From Vibrio coralliirubri (GTDB lineage: Bacteria > Pseudomonadota > Gammaproteobacteria > Enterobacterales > Vibrionaceae): a stretch of 64,000 nucleotides of DNA. The translations under genes and the position numbers were made by a program. Positions within the stretch are counted from its first letter, which is position 1. Each line of letters begins with the position of its first letter. Below the pieces are notes generated by a model. It was given only the letters and a program-made list of their open reading frames with translations, was not told the origin of the DNA and searched no databases. Positions 10,052 through 18,627 of the stretch are shown here, piece by piece. The stretch spans positions 2,356,001 through 2,420,000 of the forward strand of contig NZ_AP025470.1 in assembly GCF_024347375.1 (NCBI RefSeq). The letters run 5' to 3'.

Positions 10052-10488
10052 ACATTTTGCCTATTTTGTATTTAGTAATTTCGAGTAACCCATTCTATGG
10101 GGCTAAAGTTCTTAAGTATCTAACGACAAATTTTAGACCATACTCAAAGTAGGGTTCAATCAAATCTCCCGTTATAACCCTTGCTAATCAATACTTTTTT
10201 GAGCTCATCCAAACTTGTTTTTAGTTAAACAAAGTTATTAAAAAGTATTAACAAATGTGAAGAATTAAGTATATTTCACAAATGTTAACCTATAACATCT
10301 ATGCAACTGCATTGTAACCAATTTTAACGTTTTACCTACTAAGTAGTAGCCAAAAATGCCTCAAACAACCAATATTTTGTGGTTTGATTGTTAAATTATT
10401 GAGTATATTTTGAAGCAACGGCTGAGAAGCTGAAATGCATCATTTGGCACTTTCAGATATGATGGGGACCTACTTAAAAGGAAACATT
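10052..10488. promoter_or_regulatory. Divergent torECA / fetB-like upstream region with imperfect dyad
   Basis: This 437-base AT-rich region carries the promoters for torECA (minus) and the permease gene (plus). The clearest structure is an imperfect inverted repeat: TTAACAAATGTGAA (10248-10261) and TTCACAAATGTTAA (10275-10288), 12 of 14 positions complementary, spaced by 13 bases. Each arm contains a TGTGA-type half site, but the spacing does not make a standard CRP site. I could not recognise TorR boxes or a complete FNR box. No gene is seen. Confidence 0.45.
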
Positions 10489-11283
10489 ATGCAAGACGTT
10501 ATTGATATATCTTGGTGGCAGTTATTGTTCTTCAGTTCACTTCTCTTGCTACCCATTACCATCAACCACAAGTTAAAACTCGGCCTTGGCAAAGAAGCTT
10601 CTATCAGCATAATTCGTATGGTTATTCAGCTGTTTCTGGTTGGGCTTTACCTAGAATATTTGTTCACTTTGAATAGTTTGTGGGTCAATTTGCTGTGGTT
10701 ATTTGCGATGATTATCGTCGGCGCAAGCTCGATTGTTGAAAAATCTAGACTGCCAAGAAACCTACTTTTGGCTCCTGTCGCCGTTAGCCTTGCGATAACT
10801 TGTGTACCTATTGTCTTGTTCATCTGCTTTTTCATCATTAAACCGACACCGATCTTTAACGCGCAGTACCTTATCCCGATCGCAGGGATGTTATTGGGTA
10901 ATAGCTTAAGCAGTAATATAGTGGCATTGCAGAACCTGTTTGGTGCCTTTGAAACACAGAAATCAGAATATGAAGCAGCAATCGCGTTAGGCGCGTCTCC
11001 CACTTATGCTGCTGCGCCTTTTGTACGTAATGCGATACAGAAAGCGATGTCACCGATTATGGCCTCTATGGCAACCACAGGCTTAGTAACACTGCCGGGA
11101 ATGATGACGGGACAAATCTTAGGTGGGGCTTCACCGATGATCGCGATTAAGTATCAACTGATGATCATGCTGGCGATTTTCGTGATGATGAGCTGCTCTT
11201 TAGCACTTGCACTTCACCTCTCATTGAAGACATCTCTGACCAAAGAAGGGCGAGTTCTCGCTCAAATACAGCCTTCGAAATAG
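10489..11283 (+). CDS. FetB-like ABC transporter permease (UPF0014)
   Basis: A 264-residue membrane protein with about seven hydrophobic segments, matching the UPF0014/FetB (YbbM) family, including YEAAIALGASP, a coupling-helix-like segment, and the glycine-rich LVTLPGMMTGQILGG. In E. coli FetB works with the ATPase FetA in iron export and peroxide resistance. I chose the ATG at 10489 because AAGGA lies six bases upstream and the protein then starts at the hydrophobic domain; an ATG at 10435 would add 18 residues without a better ribosome site. No ATPase partner lies on either side, so it is an orphan permease here. Good family match, uncertain function. Confidence 0.8.
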   Translation: MQDVIDISWWQLLFFSSLLLLPITINHKLKLGLGKEASISIIRMVIQLFLVGLYLEYLFTLNSLWVNLLWLFAMIIVGASSIVEKSRLPRNLLLAPVAVSLAITCVPIVLFICFFIIKPTPIFNAQYLIPIAGMLLGNSLSSNIVALQNLFGAFETQKSEYEAAIALGASPTYAAAPFVRNAIQKAMSPIMASMATTGLVTLPGMMTGQILGGASPMIAIKYQLMIMLAIFVMMSCSLALALHLSLKTSLTKEGRVLAQIQPSK

Positions 11284-11300
11284 CCTCCCTACTCCACTTA

Positions 11301-11509
11301 GATCTGGTTACTCACTGAATTTGAGACAGGTTATCCACAGAAACTGTGGATAACCAAATCAATATAGATCCTTTTTTGTCCATTTCGACCCAAGGAAAGA
11401 TCATCGCCTTTGATCTTTGGGTGATTTCAAAGACATATACACACATGATGATCAGCGCTGCTGAATGCTCAGGTGATCATTAGAGAGATGGAGAAATAGG
11501 TTTTCCACA
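11301..11509. promoter_or_regulatory. DnaA-box pair and GATC-site cluster
   Basis: Two perfect DnaA boxes face each other: TTATCCACA (11331-11339) and TGTGGATAA (11345-11353), inside an 11-bp inverted repeat with a three-base loop. A third, one-mismatch box TTTTCCACA is at 11501-11509. Six GATC sites occur between 11301 and 11478 (11301, 11367, 11399, 11412, 11450, 11475), about one expected by chance. AAAGATCA (11396-11403) and TGATCTTT (11411-11418) form a second inverted repeat, and ATGATCA (11448) is mirrored by TGATCAT (11474). This resembles DnaA/Dam/SeqA-type control DNA. It is not beside dnaA or rctB, so an origin is not claimed. The DnaA hairpin could also weakly terminate the upstream gene. 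Confidence 0.6.
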
Positions 11510-11511
11510 AA

Positions 11512-11538
11512 TAAAAAACGGCCTGCAATGCAGACCGT
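11512..11538 (-). terminator. Terminator of focA
   Basis: On the minus strand a nine-base stem (11518-11526 with 11530-11538, one mismatch) is followed by six Ts. It lies about 80 bases beyond the focA stop. Confidence 0.8.
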
Positions 11539-11619
11539 CTTGTAAATGTCATAAGTCAGTTCAGTGTTTTCACTGCGCTTTAACTCATCTCGTCAACTGA
11601 GTTAGTCATGCCATCTTTA

Positions 11620-12462
11620 TTAGTCACGCAGGTAGATCAACCAGTACCACATACCAACAAAGATACCGCCGCCAATGATGTTACCGATGGTAACGGGCAG
11701 CAAGTTGTTCATCAAAAAGTCCATCATGTTCAGATCAACATAGTCCGCTGGGTTAGCGCCGGTCATTGTCCAAAATTCAGCTGGAGCAAATGTTTTGATG
11801 CCGATAGCTAAAGGCACTTGGAACATATTCGCAATACAGTGCTCAAAACCAGCCGATACGAACATCGCTACAGGTAAAATCATTACCGCAATTTTGTCAG
11901 TCAGAGTACGTCCACTAAACGTCATCCATACCGCGATACAAACCAATACATTACACATGATGCCGAGCGCGATAGCTTGGATAAAATCGTGGTGCATCTT
12001 ATGTTGGGAGATCGCCATTGCATTCAAACCCACTTGACCGTGGTCGAACATGTACTGTTTGGTCAGCAACATACAAGCCACCAGCAGCAATGCGCCAATC
12101 AAGTTACCTACATAAACCGTAGCCCAGTTCTTAACGAGCGTGCGCCAAGTAATCTTGCCACTTGCACGAGCAACCAGAGTCAGCACCGAACTGGTAAATA
12201 GCTCACCACCGGTAACAACAACGAGAATTAAGCCCAAGCTAAATGCAAGGCCACCTAATAGGCGAGTAATACCCCAAGGCAAATCACCAGCACCAGTCGT
12301 TACGATGGTGTAGAACACAAACGCAATACCGATGTGTATGCCAGCGGAAATCGCTAGGAGAAAAGATTTGATTGGATCTTTGGTTGCTTTACCTACGCCA
12401 ATATCTGCAGCGCGCTCAGCCATTTGTGGCGGTAATAATGAGTCAAATTGGTTTAGATTCAT
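11620..12462 (-). CDS. focA: Formate channel FocA (formate/nitrite transporter family)
   Basis: A 280-residue membrane protein of the pentameric FNT family that moves formate across the inner membrane. Six hydrophobic segments are visible. The channel signatures are GGELFTSS (85-92, the flexible loop region) and AGFEHCIANMF (204-214) with pore His208. In many enterics focA is coupled to pflB, but here it stands alone: a terminator follows it and a 362-base upstream region precedes it. A perfect FNR box at 12748-12761 upstream points to anaerobic induction. A nitrite channel (NirC) is a less likely alternative given the sequence. Confidence 0.88.
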   Translation of the reverse strand: MNLNQFDSLLPPQMAERAADIGVGKATKDPIKSFLLAISAGIHIGIAFVFYTIVTTGAGDLPWGITRLLGGLAFSLGLILVVVTGGELFTSSVLTLVARASGKITWRTLVKNWATVYVGNLIGALLLVACMLLTKQYMFDHGQVGLNAMAISQHKMHHDFIQAIALGIMCNVLVCIAVWMTFSGRTLTDKIAVMILPVAMFVSAGFEHCIANMFQVPLAIGIKTFAPAEFWTMTGANPADYVDLNMMDFLMNNLLPVTIGNIIGGGIFVGMWYWLIYLRD

Positions 12463-12747
12463 GATGATTTACATTTTGAAACATGTCGTCGGGAGCGCGA
12501 TAATCCTCTCTTTCATTTCTGAATTCAAGAGCTATTTTAGGCTCAAAATGCCTCTCACAGCCTTGTTGAAAGCAAATAGTCCGAGTTATTCCAAATTCAT
12601 ACGACTTTAGTAGTAAAAAGAAAACTCTGCTGAATGATTAGTTATCAGCATAGAAATTGACACACCTATAAATATCAACAAGTTACGTTAAAACCAAAAG
12701 AATAACGTACACTAAAATGGCTCACTTAGCGCTTTTATTTCTAGATT

Positions 12748-12761
12748 TTGATATAGATCAA
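12748..12761. promoter_or_regulatory. Perfect FNR box upstream of focA
   Basis: TTGATATAGATCAA fits the FNR consensus TTGAT-N4-ATCAA at all ten fixed positions. It lies 286 bases before the focA start, which is far, so the promoter would have a long leader or another role. The rest of 12463-12824 shows no gene and only the lipoprotein terminator. Confidence 0.7.
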
Positions 12762-12771
12762 CAGAACGTAA

Positions 12772-12793
12772 AAAAGCGCCCTAAGGCGCTTTT
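12772..12793 (-). terminator. Terminator after lipoprotein gene
   Basis: Stem AAAAGCGCC (12772-12780) pairs with GGCGCTTTT (12785-12793) around a four-base loop, with a T-run on the minus strand. It lies 32 bases beyond the stop of the lipoprotein gene. Confidence 0.88.
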
Positions 12794-12824
12794 AACTCAA
12801 TCACAAATAAAGAAATTAGTGATG

Positions 12825-14132
12825 CTAAACCGAAGGTTCAATCACTTCTTCTGATGATTGTTCTAGGGTTGAATCCTCGAGAGTAGATTCAACAGCCGGG
12901 GACATCACATCAGAATCACTTTCGTTGGCCACTTTGCCACCTAAGCTTTTCAAACTATCCACTAACTCTTCTAAGCTTTTTATGTGCGCATCACTCTTGG
13001 TAATCTGCTCACCGAGCAACTCACTGTGCTTGGTTGCTTCAGACAATTGCTGCGCTTGCTTCTGGTTTTCAGACTCTAGCTTAGCCAATTGCTCAGTCAA
13101 AGTTTCAATCTCTGACTTTAAAAGCCCTGTCATATCAGAGCTTTTTAACGCCTTAACACTCGCGACAATCTTCTGTGATTGCTGACGTAAGCCAACATCA
13201 CGGTAATCTTCATCATTAACGATTTGTGAAATGCTCAGTAACTGGTTCTCTGCATTCAAAACCGACTGTTCGAACTGGTCGCCTTTTACGCTCGCCAGCA
13301 CTTTGACTTCATGAGCGACACTGCGCACGTGGTTCAATTCAAACTCTGCAGCGTGAACCGCATCTTCAATGATCGACTTTTCACGAGGGCTAGCTTTCAC
13401 TTGGCTTTCAGCCAACGCAATTTGAGATGCCGCCTTAGCAAAGGTTAGAGGAGCAACGTCATCAAAGTCTTCATCTTCCAAGAACTCTAATTCGTTCTTC
13501 AAAGGTTCGATGTATTTCTTATGCGCCACTTTAACTTCTAGTAAACGGGCATTGTTAAGAAATTCCACCTGCGCTTCTTGAGCGTCTTCAAGCTCATCGA
13601 CCAACACATACTCGAACAACTCGCTGTATTCTGAATACAAACGTTTGTAGCTCGAGGTAAACATGGTATCTGCACCCAAGAACTTCAGGTAATCCATTTG
13701 GACAATCGAATCAGCAAGTACTCGGTCAGCCTTCTTCTTTAACACTAAGATCGAGTCATAGTTTGATTTGATCAACGCGATTTTTTCATCGAAGGCTTCA
13801 GCGTAAGTTAGGCTCGAAAAAATGGAGTAACTCTTGGTTATCCGAGTTTCGTCTTTCAGTAAGTCCGCATAAATGCTTTCAGCATCATCCCATGCGTCTA
13901 ATAGTTCATTGTAATTCTCTGGTGCATAGAGAGACAATTGAGCATGGTCTTCAAGCTTAACTTCCCATTCGGAGTAAACGCTTTGGACAGACTGAAATGA
14001 ACGGACCTCTATTGTCGATTCATTATTGTTGTTTGTGGTTTGGTTCGCGTCTGTCTGCTCTGAGGGTGTGCTTTGACAACCTGAGATAGCAAATAGCATA
14101 CTGATCGTTAATGCTACTTTGTTCGCTCTCAC
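12825..14132 (-). CDS. Coiled-coil lipoprotein of unknown function
   Basis: A 435-residue protein with a lipoprotein signal peptide: hydrophobic stretch then ISGC, with Cys19 the expected lipidation site and Gln at +2, which favours the outer membrane. A low-complexity Gln/Asn/Thr linker (20-40) follows. The rest is strongly helical and acidic, with long heptad-like segments and a clear coiled coil near 335-390, and an acidic Ser/Glu-rich tail. I do not recognise a catalytic motif or a named domain. It is monocistronic, with its own terminator, and divergent from a small conserved gene. A structural or scaffold role at the envelope is possible but unproven. Confidence 0.75.
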   Translation of the reverse strand: MRANKVALTISMLFAISGCQSTPSEQTDANQTTNNNNESTIEVRSFQSVQSVYSEWEVKLEDHAQLSLYAPENYNELLDAWDDAESIYADLLKDETRITKSYSIFSSLTYAEAFDEKIALIKSNYDSILVLKKKADRVLADSIVQMDYLKFLGADTMFTSSYKRLYSEYSELFEYVLVDELEDAQEAQVEFLNNARLLEVKVAHKKYIEPLKNELEFLEDEDFDDVAPLTFAKAASQIALAESQVKASPREKSIIEDAVHAAEFELNHVRSVAHEVKVLASVKGDQFEQSVLNAENQLLSISQIVNDEDYRDVGLRQQSQKIVASVKALKSSDMTGLLKSEIETLTEQLAKLESENQKQAQQLSEATKHSELLGEQITKSDAHIKSLEELVDSLKSLGGKVANESDSDVMSPAVESTLEDSTLEQSSEEVIEPSV

Positions 14133-14389
14133 TTATGCATATCCTTTTTATACAATATTCGCTCAATGCAAATTATTTCTAGTCACAATATATTACAACC
14201 ACTTAGCAATAAACATCATTGATGATTTAAGTGGGTGCAAATCACCCAATATAACCAAAATAAACTCATCACTCGATGATTAATCAATCAATTTGGTATC
14301 ACTTATCAATTCTCTTTATTTGCTATTGCCTGAGCCGAGAATGCGCACTAAGGTGAAGGTAGAGAACGTTATGAATATATAGGTTAATT

Positions 14390-14620
14390 ATGAAGTACAA
14401 CGCTGAACATATTGCTGATTTAAACCTCCTTCTTCAATTTGATGTAAGTAGTGCTGCTACTGGAATTAAAGTTCATCAAGAGGCTGCTCAAGAAACTCAA
14501 GACGCTGTTAAGCGCCTATTCGAAAAAAACCTTTGTACTCAGCCAGACGGCGGTTACCTAACAGATGAAGGTATCGAGATGGCAGAGCGCGCAGACAAGC
14601 TTCTTCGCGTACTAAACTAA
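14390..14620 (+). CDS. TIGR02647 family small protein
   Basis: A 76-residue soluble protein conserved in marine gammaproteobacteria. The pattern of an alpha-helical N-terminus (LNLLLQFD), QETQDAVKRLFEKNLCTQPDGGYLTDEG and the final RADKLLRVLN matches the uncharacterised TIGR02647 family, sometimes labelled DNA-binding because of its winged-helix-like C-terminal part. Function not known. It is followed at once by a good terminator, so it is transcribed alone. The 257-base upstream region shows no gene. Confidence 0.78.
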   Translation: MKYNAEHIADLNLLLQFDVSSAATGIKVHQEAAQETQDAVKRLFEKNLCTQPDGGYLTDEGIEMAERADKLLRVLN

Positions 14621-14640
14621 AGCTCCATTGTTCTAGTAAA

Positions 14641-14672
14641 AACTCCACTTGCTTCGGCCGTGGAGTTTTTTC
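14641..14672 (+). terminator. Terminator after TIGR02647 gene
   Basis: Stem AACTCCAC (14641-14648) pairs with GTGGAGTT (14660-14667), followed by Ts, 20 bases beyond the stop. Confidence 0.85.
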
Positions 14673-14734
14673 ATTTTTGGGCAAAGCTTTGTTAGGCTTA
14701 ATGTAAATTCGTCATTTGCAGTTGTGAGGAACAC

Positions 14735-15589
14735 ATGGCTTCTATATTTATTGTCGGTGCAGGATGGGTAGGTGCACCTTTATCTGAACATTTAGAAAAA
14801 CATGGTAACCGAGTGGTGGTCACGAAAACGACCCAAGCGGGAGCAGATGCCATTGGTAGCGAACAAATTCCATGTGAAGTGTTTAGCTTTGATTCATCCG
14901 ATCCACAACAGACTATCGGGCGACTCTATTCATTGTTACTCGAAAACAACACTGAAATTGTGATTGGCAGCTTCCCTCCTGGCTTTAGAAAAGGAGCAGG
15001 ACAAGAGTATGCCGACTACTGGCAGCAACTCACCAATGCATGTCAAAAGGCCAACATTAAAAAGCTCATTATGGTTAGTTCAACTACGGTATACCCAACC
15101 AAGCCGGGTGTGCTGAACGAGCTGGATGCATCACTCCCTCTTTCGACATCAGATAACGAGCACGCTTCTTCATTTTCCGATAACGCACGAATCATGCTGC
15201 AAGCTGAACAGTCAGTGATTGATTCCGGTATCGACTACACCATTCTTCGCTTTAGTGGCCTAATAGGCCCAAGCCGTCACCCATCACGCTTCGCAAGCAA
15301 GTTAAAACAAGTCAGCACTCAAGCTCCAGCCAACATGCTGCACCTTGATGACGCGATTGGTGCTGTCGATTTCGCTATCAGTCAACTGCACAACGAAGTA
15401 GTTAACGTGACCACGCCAAATACGGTTAGTAAGGCGGAGTTTTATGCCGCGGCATTGAAAAGCGCCAACAGCAGTGAGCCTCTGCCCGCTGTTGTTGATA
15501 CCCCAGACAAGTTAATCTCTTCGAAGAAGATTCTCGACTTAGGTTATTCATTTAAATTCGAATCCACACTGGACGCACTTCATGACTGA
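14735..15589 (+). CDS. NAD(P)-binding SDR-type epimerase/dehydratase-like protein (YeeZ-like)
   Basis: A 284-residue cytoplasmic protein starting with a Rossmann nucleotide-binding motif GAGWVGAPL (8-16). It continues with IVIGSFPPG and the VSSTTVYP segment typical of extended short-chain dehydrogenases related to YeeZ. The usual YxxxK catalytic pair is not obvious, so the reaction is unknown. Its end overlaps the start of the next gene by eight bases, implying co-translation. GTGAGGA upstream of the ATG provides the ribosome site. Confidence 0.78.
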   Translation: MASIFIVGAGWVGAPLSEHLEKHGNRVVVTKTTQAGADAIGSEQIPCEVFSFDSSDPQQTIGRLYSLLLENNTEIVIGSFPPGFRKGAGQEYADYWQQLTNACQKANIKKLIMVSSTTVYPTKPGVLNELDASLPLSTSDNEHASSFSDNARIMLQAEQSVIDSGIDYTILRFSGLIGPSRHPSRFASKLKQVSTQAPANMLHLDDAIGAVDFAISQLHNEVVNVTTPNTVSKAEFYAAALKSANSSEPLPAVVDTPDKLISSKKILDLGYSFKFESTLDALHD

Positions 15590-16247
15590 ACAATCTATTG
15601 CTAACAAAGATCCCAACATAAAACTGCATCGCTCAGTCGACACCCTTTGGAACTTTATGTCGATGGGTCACAAGGTTACGCCTTCCGACTGTATCTTTGT
15701 ATTGTGTAGCAACGATACTCGCGTCGCGGAATATGCAGCCGAGCTTTATCACCAACAGATCGCGCCTTACATCGTTTTTTCTGGTGGTGTGGGACGCTTT
15801 ACCGAAGGGAGCTTTGAGCGCTCAGAAGCTGAAACATTCGCTTCTATCGCGCGAGATTGTGGTGTGCCTGACTCTGACATTATCATAGAGAAACACGCGA
15901 CAAATACTGGGGAAAATGTACGATTCACTCATGAGTTGCTGACAGAAAAAGGGTTATCGCCGAAGAGGCTAACCTTAGTTCAGAAGCCCTTCATGGAGAA
16001 ACGTACCTACGCCACCTTCCGTAAACAGTGGCCTGACCAAACTTCCGAGATTACCGTGACGTCGCGATGGCAAACTTGGGATGATTACTTTAACGAAGAG
16101 CTACCGTTAGATATGGTGTTAGGCGCATTAATTGCTGATTACGAGCGAATCAAATCCTACCCAGAGAAAGGCTTTCAGATTGAGATGTCGATCCCCGACG
16201 ACGTTGACCAAGCCTATCAAGCATTGAAGAAGCTCGGTTTCGAATAA
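15582..16247 (+). CDS. YdcF/DUF218 family protein
   Basis: A 221-residue soluble protein of the DUF218 (YdcF-like) family. Visible hallmarks are IFVLCSNDTRVAEYAAEL near residue 40, VFSGGVGRF (about 65-73), the acidic ERSEAETFA segment and the ATNTGENVRF motif (about 107-116). YdcF of E. coli binds S-adenosylmethionine, but the role of the family is open. There is no membrane segment, unlike the SanA/ElyC members. It overlaps the preceding gene by eight bases. Its last codons fall in a 23-base tandem repeat that runs beyond the stop. Confidence 0.8.
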   Translation: MTEQSIANKDPNIKLHRSVDTLWNFMSMGHKVTPSDCIFVLCSNDTRVAEYAAELYHQQIAPYIVFSGGVGRFTEGSFERSEAETFASIARDCGVPDSDIIIEKHATNTGENVRFTHELLTEKGLSPKRLTLVQKPFMEKRTYATFRKQWPDQTSEITVTSRWQTWDDYFNEELPLDMVLGALIADYERIKSYPEKGFQIEMSIPDDVDQAYQALKKLGFE

Positions 16248-16310
16248 ATCAAAAGATCGACTTCGAATAAAACAAAAGCTCGGCTTGGAAGAAAGCAAAA
16301 CACAGGCTCA
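16233..16310. repeat. Imperfect 23-bp tandem repeat spanning a stop codon
   Basis: Three units of about 23 bases (16233-16255, 16256-16278, 16279-16301), each of the form CTCGgcTTCGAATAAAxCAAAAG, and a degenerate fourth. The first unit encodes the last residues and stop of the DUF218 protein; later units repeat the coding end with its in-frame TAA-like segment. This looks like local duplication at the gene end. Confidence 0.7.
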
Positions 16311-16317
16311 ATAAACA

Positions 16318-16344
16318 AAAACGGTGACACTTGGTCACCGTTTT
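16318..16344. terminator. Bidirectional terminator between the DUF218 gene and tdk
   Basis: An 11-bp perfect stem (16318-16328 with 16334-16344, AAAACGGTGAC) and five-base loop lies between convergent genes. Confidence 0.9.
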
Positions 16345-16374
16345 TCGTTCTTTCGCGTCAGCCAATAGATCGGC

Positions 16375-16953
16375 TTATTTACCCAACGCTTCTTTGTAGT
16401 GCAGGCGGCAAACAGAAACATATTTATCGTTACCACCAATAGCCACTTGGTCGCCCTCAGCAATCGCCACACCGTGCTCGTCGGTACGAATTACCATGTT
16501 CGCTTTACGGCCACAGTGACAAATTGTTTTAAGCTCAACAAGTTTATCTGCCCAAGACAATAAGTAACGGCTACCTTCAAACAGTTCACCCAGGAAATCG
16601 GTACGTAGGCCGTAACAAAGTACAGGGATGTGCAGCTTATCAACCACTTCTGTTAATTGGTACACCTGCTCCTTCGATAAAAATTGGCACTCATCGATCA
16701 AAACACAATGACGCTTTTCTTCCTCATTAAGCTTTTTGATCGCATCAAACATGTTGGTGTCATTTTTAAACAGCTGAGCTTCAGATTGCAGACCAATTCG
16801 TGAGCTCACTTTACCGATACCATAGCGGTCGTCCAACGCTGCCGTAAAGATAACTGGCGTCATGCCACGTTCTTGGTAGTTGAATGAAGATTGAAGAAGC
16901 GTTGTTGATTTACCCGCATTCATTGCCGAGTAATAAAAATACATCTGAGCCAC
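16375..16953 (-). CDS. tdk: Thymidine kinase
   Basis: Cytoplasmic salvage enzyme that phosphorylates thymidine with ATP. At 192 residues it has normal type II TK length. Walker [10 protein letters not shown] (9-17), the DE(C)QF motif LIDECQFL, the lasso-associated [12 protein letters not shown] zinc cysteines and the final CRLHY cysteine/histidine are all present. It is the only gene between a bidirectional terminator and the cysS terminator, so it is monocistronic. Confidence 0.96.
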   Translation of the reverse strand: MAQMYFYYSAMNAGKSTTLLQSSFNYQERGMTPVIFTAALDDRYGIGKVSSRIGLQSEAQLFKNDTNMFDAIKKLNEEEKRHCVLIDECQFLSKEQVYQLTEVVDKLHIPVLCYGLRTDFLGELFEGSRYLLSWADKLVELKTICHCGRKANMVIRTDEHGVAIAEGDQVAIGGNDKYVSVCRLHYKEALGK

Positions 16954-17018
16954 AGAAATATTCCTGTTAATTAAAAGTTGAAGATAGAAAAGGTGAAAAT
17001 AGAGAATTAGTGCTAGAA

Positions 17019-17044
17019 AAAAGGGCTGAAAATCAGCCCTTTTT
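17019..17044 (-). terminator. Terminator of cysS
   Basis: Stem AAAAGGGCTGA (17019-17029) pairs with TCAGCCCTTTT (17033-17043) around a three-base loop; the minus-strand side runs into Ts eight bases beyond the cysS stop. Confidence 0.88.
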
Positions 17045-17051
17045 ATAAGAT

Positions 17052-18437
17052 TTACTTACGACGCCAAGTCGTACCTTCTGGGCCATCTTCCAGAACAATA
17101 CCCAACTCGTTTAGCTTATCACGTGCAAGATCGGCGTTTGCCCAATCCTTTGAAGCACGAGAATCGTTACGCAGTTTGATCAACGCTTCGATTTCAGCCA
17201 CTTCGTCGTCGTTACCTGCCGCATCACCTTGTAGGAAGGCTTCTGGCTCTTGGTGAAGAATACCGATGATGTCTGCTAGTTCACGCATCAATGCTCCAAG
17301 TCCGCTTGCTTTTTCAATGCTTTCAGGCTTGATACGGTTGATTTCACGCGCCATTTCAAACAGTACTGAATAAGCTTCAGGTGTGTTGAAATCATCGTTC
17401 ATCGCTGTAGAGAATCGAGTCACGTACTCTTCGCCACCCGCAGGAGCCGCTGTAAGGTCTAGGCCACGAAGTGACGTGTATAGACGCTCTAGTGATGCGC
17501 GAGCTTGGTTTAGGTTATCTTCGCTGTAGTTTAGCTGGCTACGGTAGTGACCAGACATTAGGAAGTAACGAACCGTTTCAGCATCGTAATGTGCTAGAAC
17601 GTCACGAATAGTGAAGAAGTTACCCAGTGACTTAGACATCTTCTCTTTGTCTACCATCACCATACCACTGTGCATCCAAGTATTTACATACTGAGTGCCG
17701 TGCGCGCAGCAAGACTGTGCGATTTCGTTTTCGTGGTGAGGGAACTGCAGATCTGAACCACCACCGTGGATATCGAAGTGGTTACCAAGAATAGACGAGT
17801 TCATTGCTGAACATTCGATGTGCCAACCTGGACGACCCGGGCCCCATGGCGATTCCCATGTAGGTTCACCTGGCTTAGACATCTTCCAAAGAACGAAGTC
17901 TAATGGGCTACGTTTTGCAGATTCAACATCAACGCGAGCACCCGCTTGAAGCTGATCAAGGTCTTGCTTAGAAAGCTTGCCGTATTCGTCGAATTTCTTT
18001 ACTTCAAACATCACGTCGCCGTTGCTTGCAACGTATGCGAAACCACGTTCAATCAGCTTTTCAACAAGCTCGATGATTTCAGTGATGTATTCTGTAGCAC
18101 GAGGTTCAACATCTGGACGCTTCATGTTCAATGCATCAAAGTCAGCGTGCATCTCACCGATTAGGCGCTCAGTCAGAGAGTCACAAGACTCACCGTTTTC
18201 GTTAGCGCGTTTGATGATTTTGTCATCGATATCTGTGATGTTACGAACGAAGTTCAAATCGTAACCAAGGTAACGAAGGTAGCGAGTTACTACGTCGAAA
18301 GAAACGAACGTACGACCATGACCAATATGACAGAGATCGTATATGGTTACCCCACAGACATACATGCCGACTTTGCCAGCTGTAATTGGTTTGAATTCCT
18401 CTTTCTGTCTTGTGAGCGTGTTATATATCTTCAGCAT
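17052..18437 (-). CDS. cysS: Cysteine--tRNA ligase
   Basis: Class I aminoacyl-tRNA synthetase that charges tRNA-Cys. The 461-residue length is normal. Seen are the HIGH-type motif HIGHGRT (about 37-43), zinc ligands including Cys28 and the WHIECSAM block, the KMSKS loop [10 protein letters not shown] and the C-terminal anticodon-binding DALR-type domain. It is divergent from ppiB across 190 bases; the cysS-ppiB arrangement is common in gammaproteobacteria. Confidence 0.97.
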   Translation of the reverse strand: MLKIYNTLTRQKEEFKPITAGKVGMYVCGVTIYDLCHIGHGRTFVSFDVVTRYLRYLGYDLNFVRNITDIDDKIIKRANENGESCDSLTERLIGEMHADFDALNMKRPDVEPRATEYITEIIELVEKLIERGFAYVASNGDVMFEVKKFDEYGKLSKQDLDQLQAGARVDVESAKRSPLDFVLWKMSKPGEPTWESPWGPGRPGWHIECSAMNSSILGNHFDIHGGGSDLQFPHHENEIAQSCCAHGTQYVNTWMHSGMVMVDKEKMSKSLGNFFTIRDVLAHYDAETVRYFLMSGHYRSQLNYSEDNLNQARASLERLYTSLRGLDLTAAPAGGEEYVTRFSTAMNDDFNTPEAYSVLFEMAREINRIKPESIEKASGLGALMRELADIIGILHQEPEAFLQGDAAGNDDEVAEIEALIKLRNDSRASKDWANADLARDKLNELGIVLEDGPEGTTWRRK

Positions 18438-18627
18438 GATCTCTATCTATTTTATGGATTAATCAAAAATAAGCTCGCAGTATAACAAGTCATACCTTAA
18501 TAGGTAATCCCCCAAAGCAGGAATTACCTCAAACATCTGAGTTAAGTGAATGATTTGGTGATTTGAAAGTCCGCCAACATGCGCTAGAATTCGAACTTCA
18601 TATTAAAAAGACAGTAAGGTAACAATC

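Noticed and set aside
10248..10288. CRP site in the tor upstream region
   Set aside because: TGTGA and TCACA are present but 15 bases apart instead of six, so it is listed only as an unexplained dyad.
11330..11354. Simple Rho-independent terminator for the FetB-like gene
   Set aside because: The 11-bp stem has no T-run directly after it, and both arms are exact DnaA boxes; termination is possible but not the best reading.
11301..11509. Chromosomal replication origin
   Set aside because: There is no dnaA, gidA or rctB neighbour and no AT-rich unwinding repeats, so an origin is not supported.
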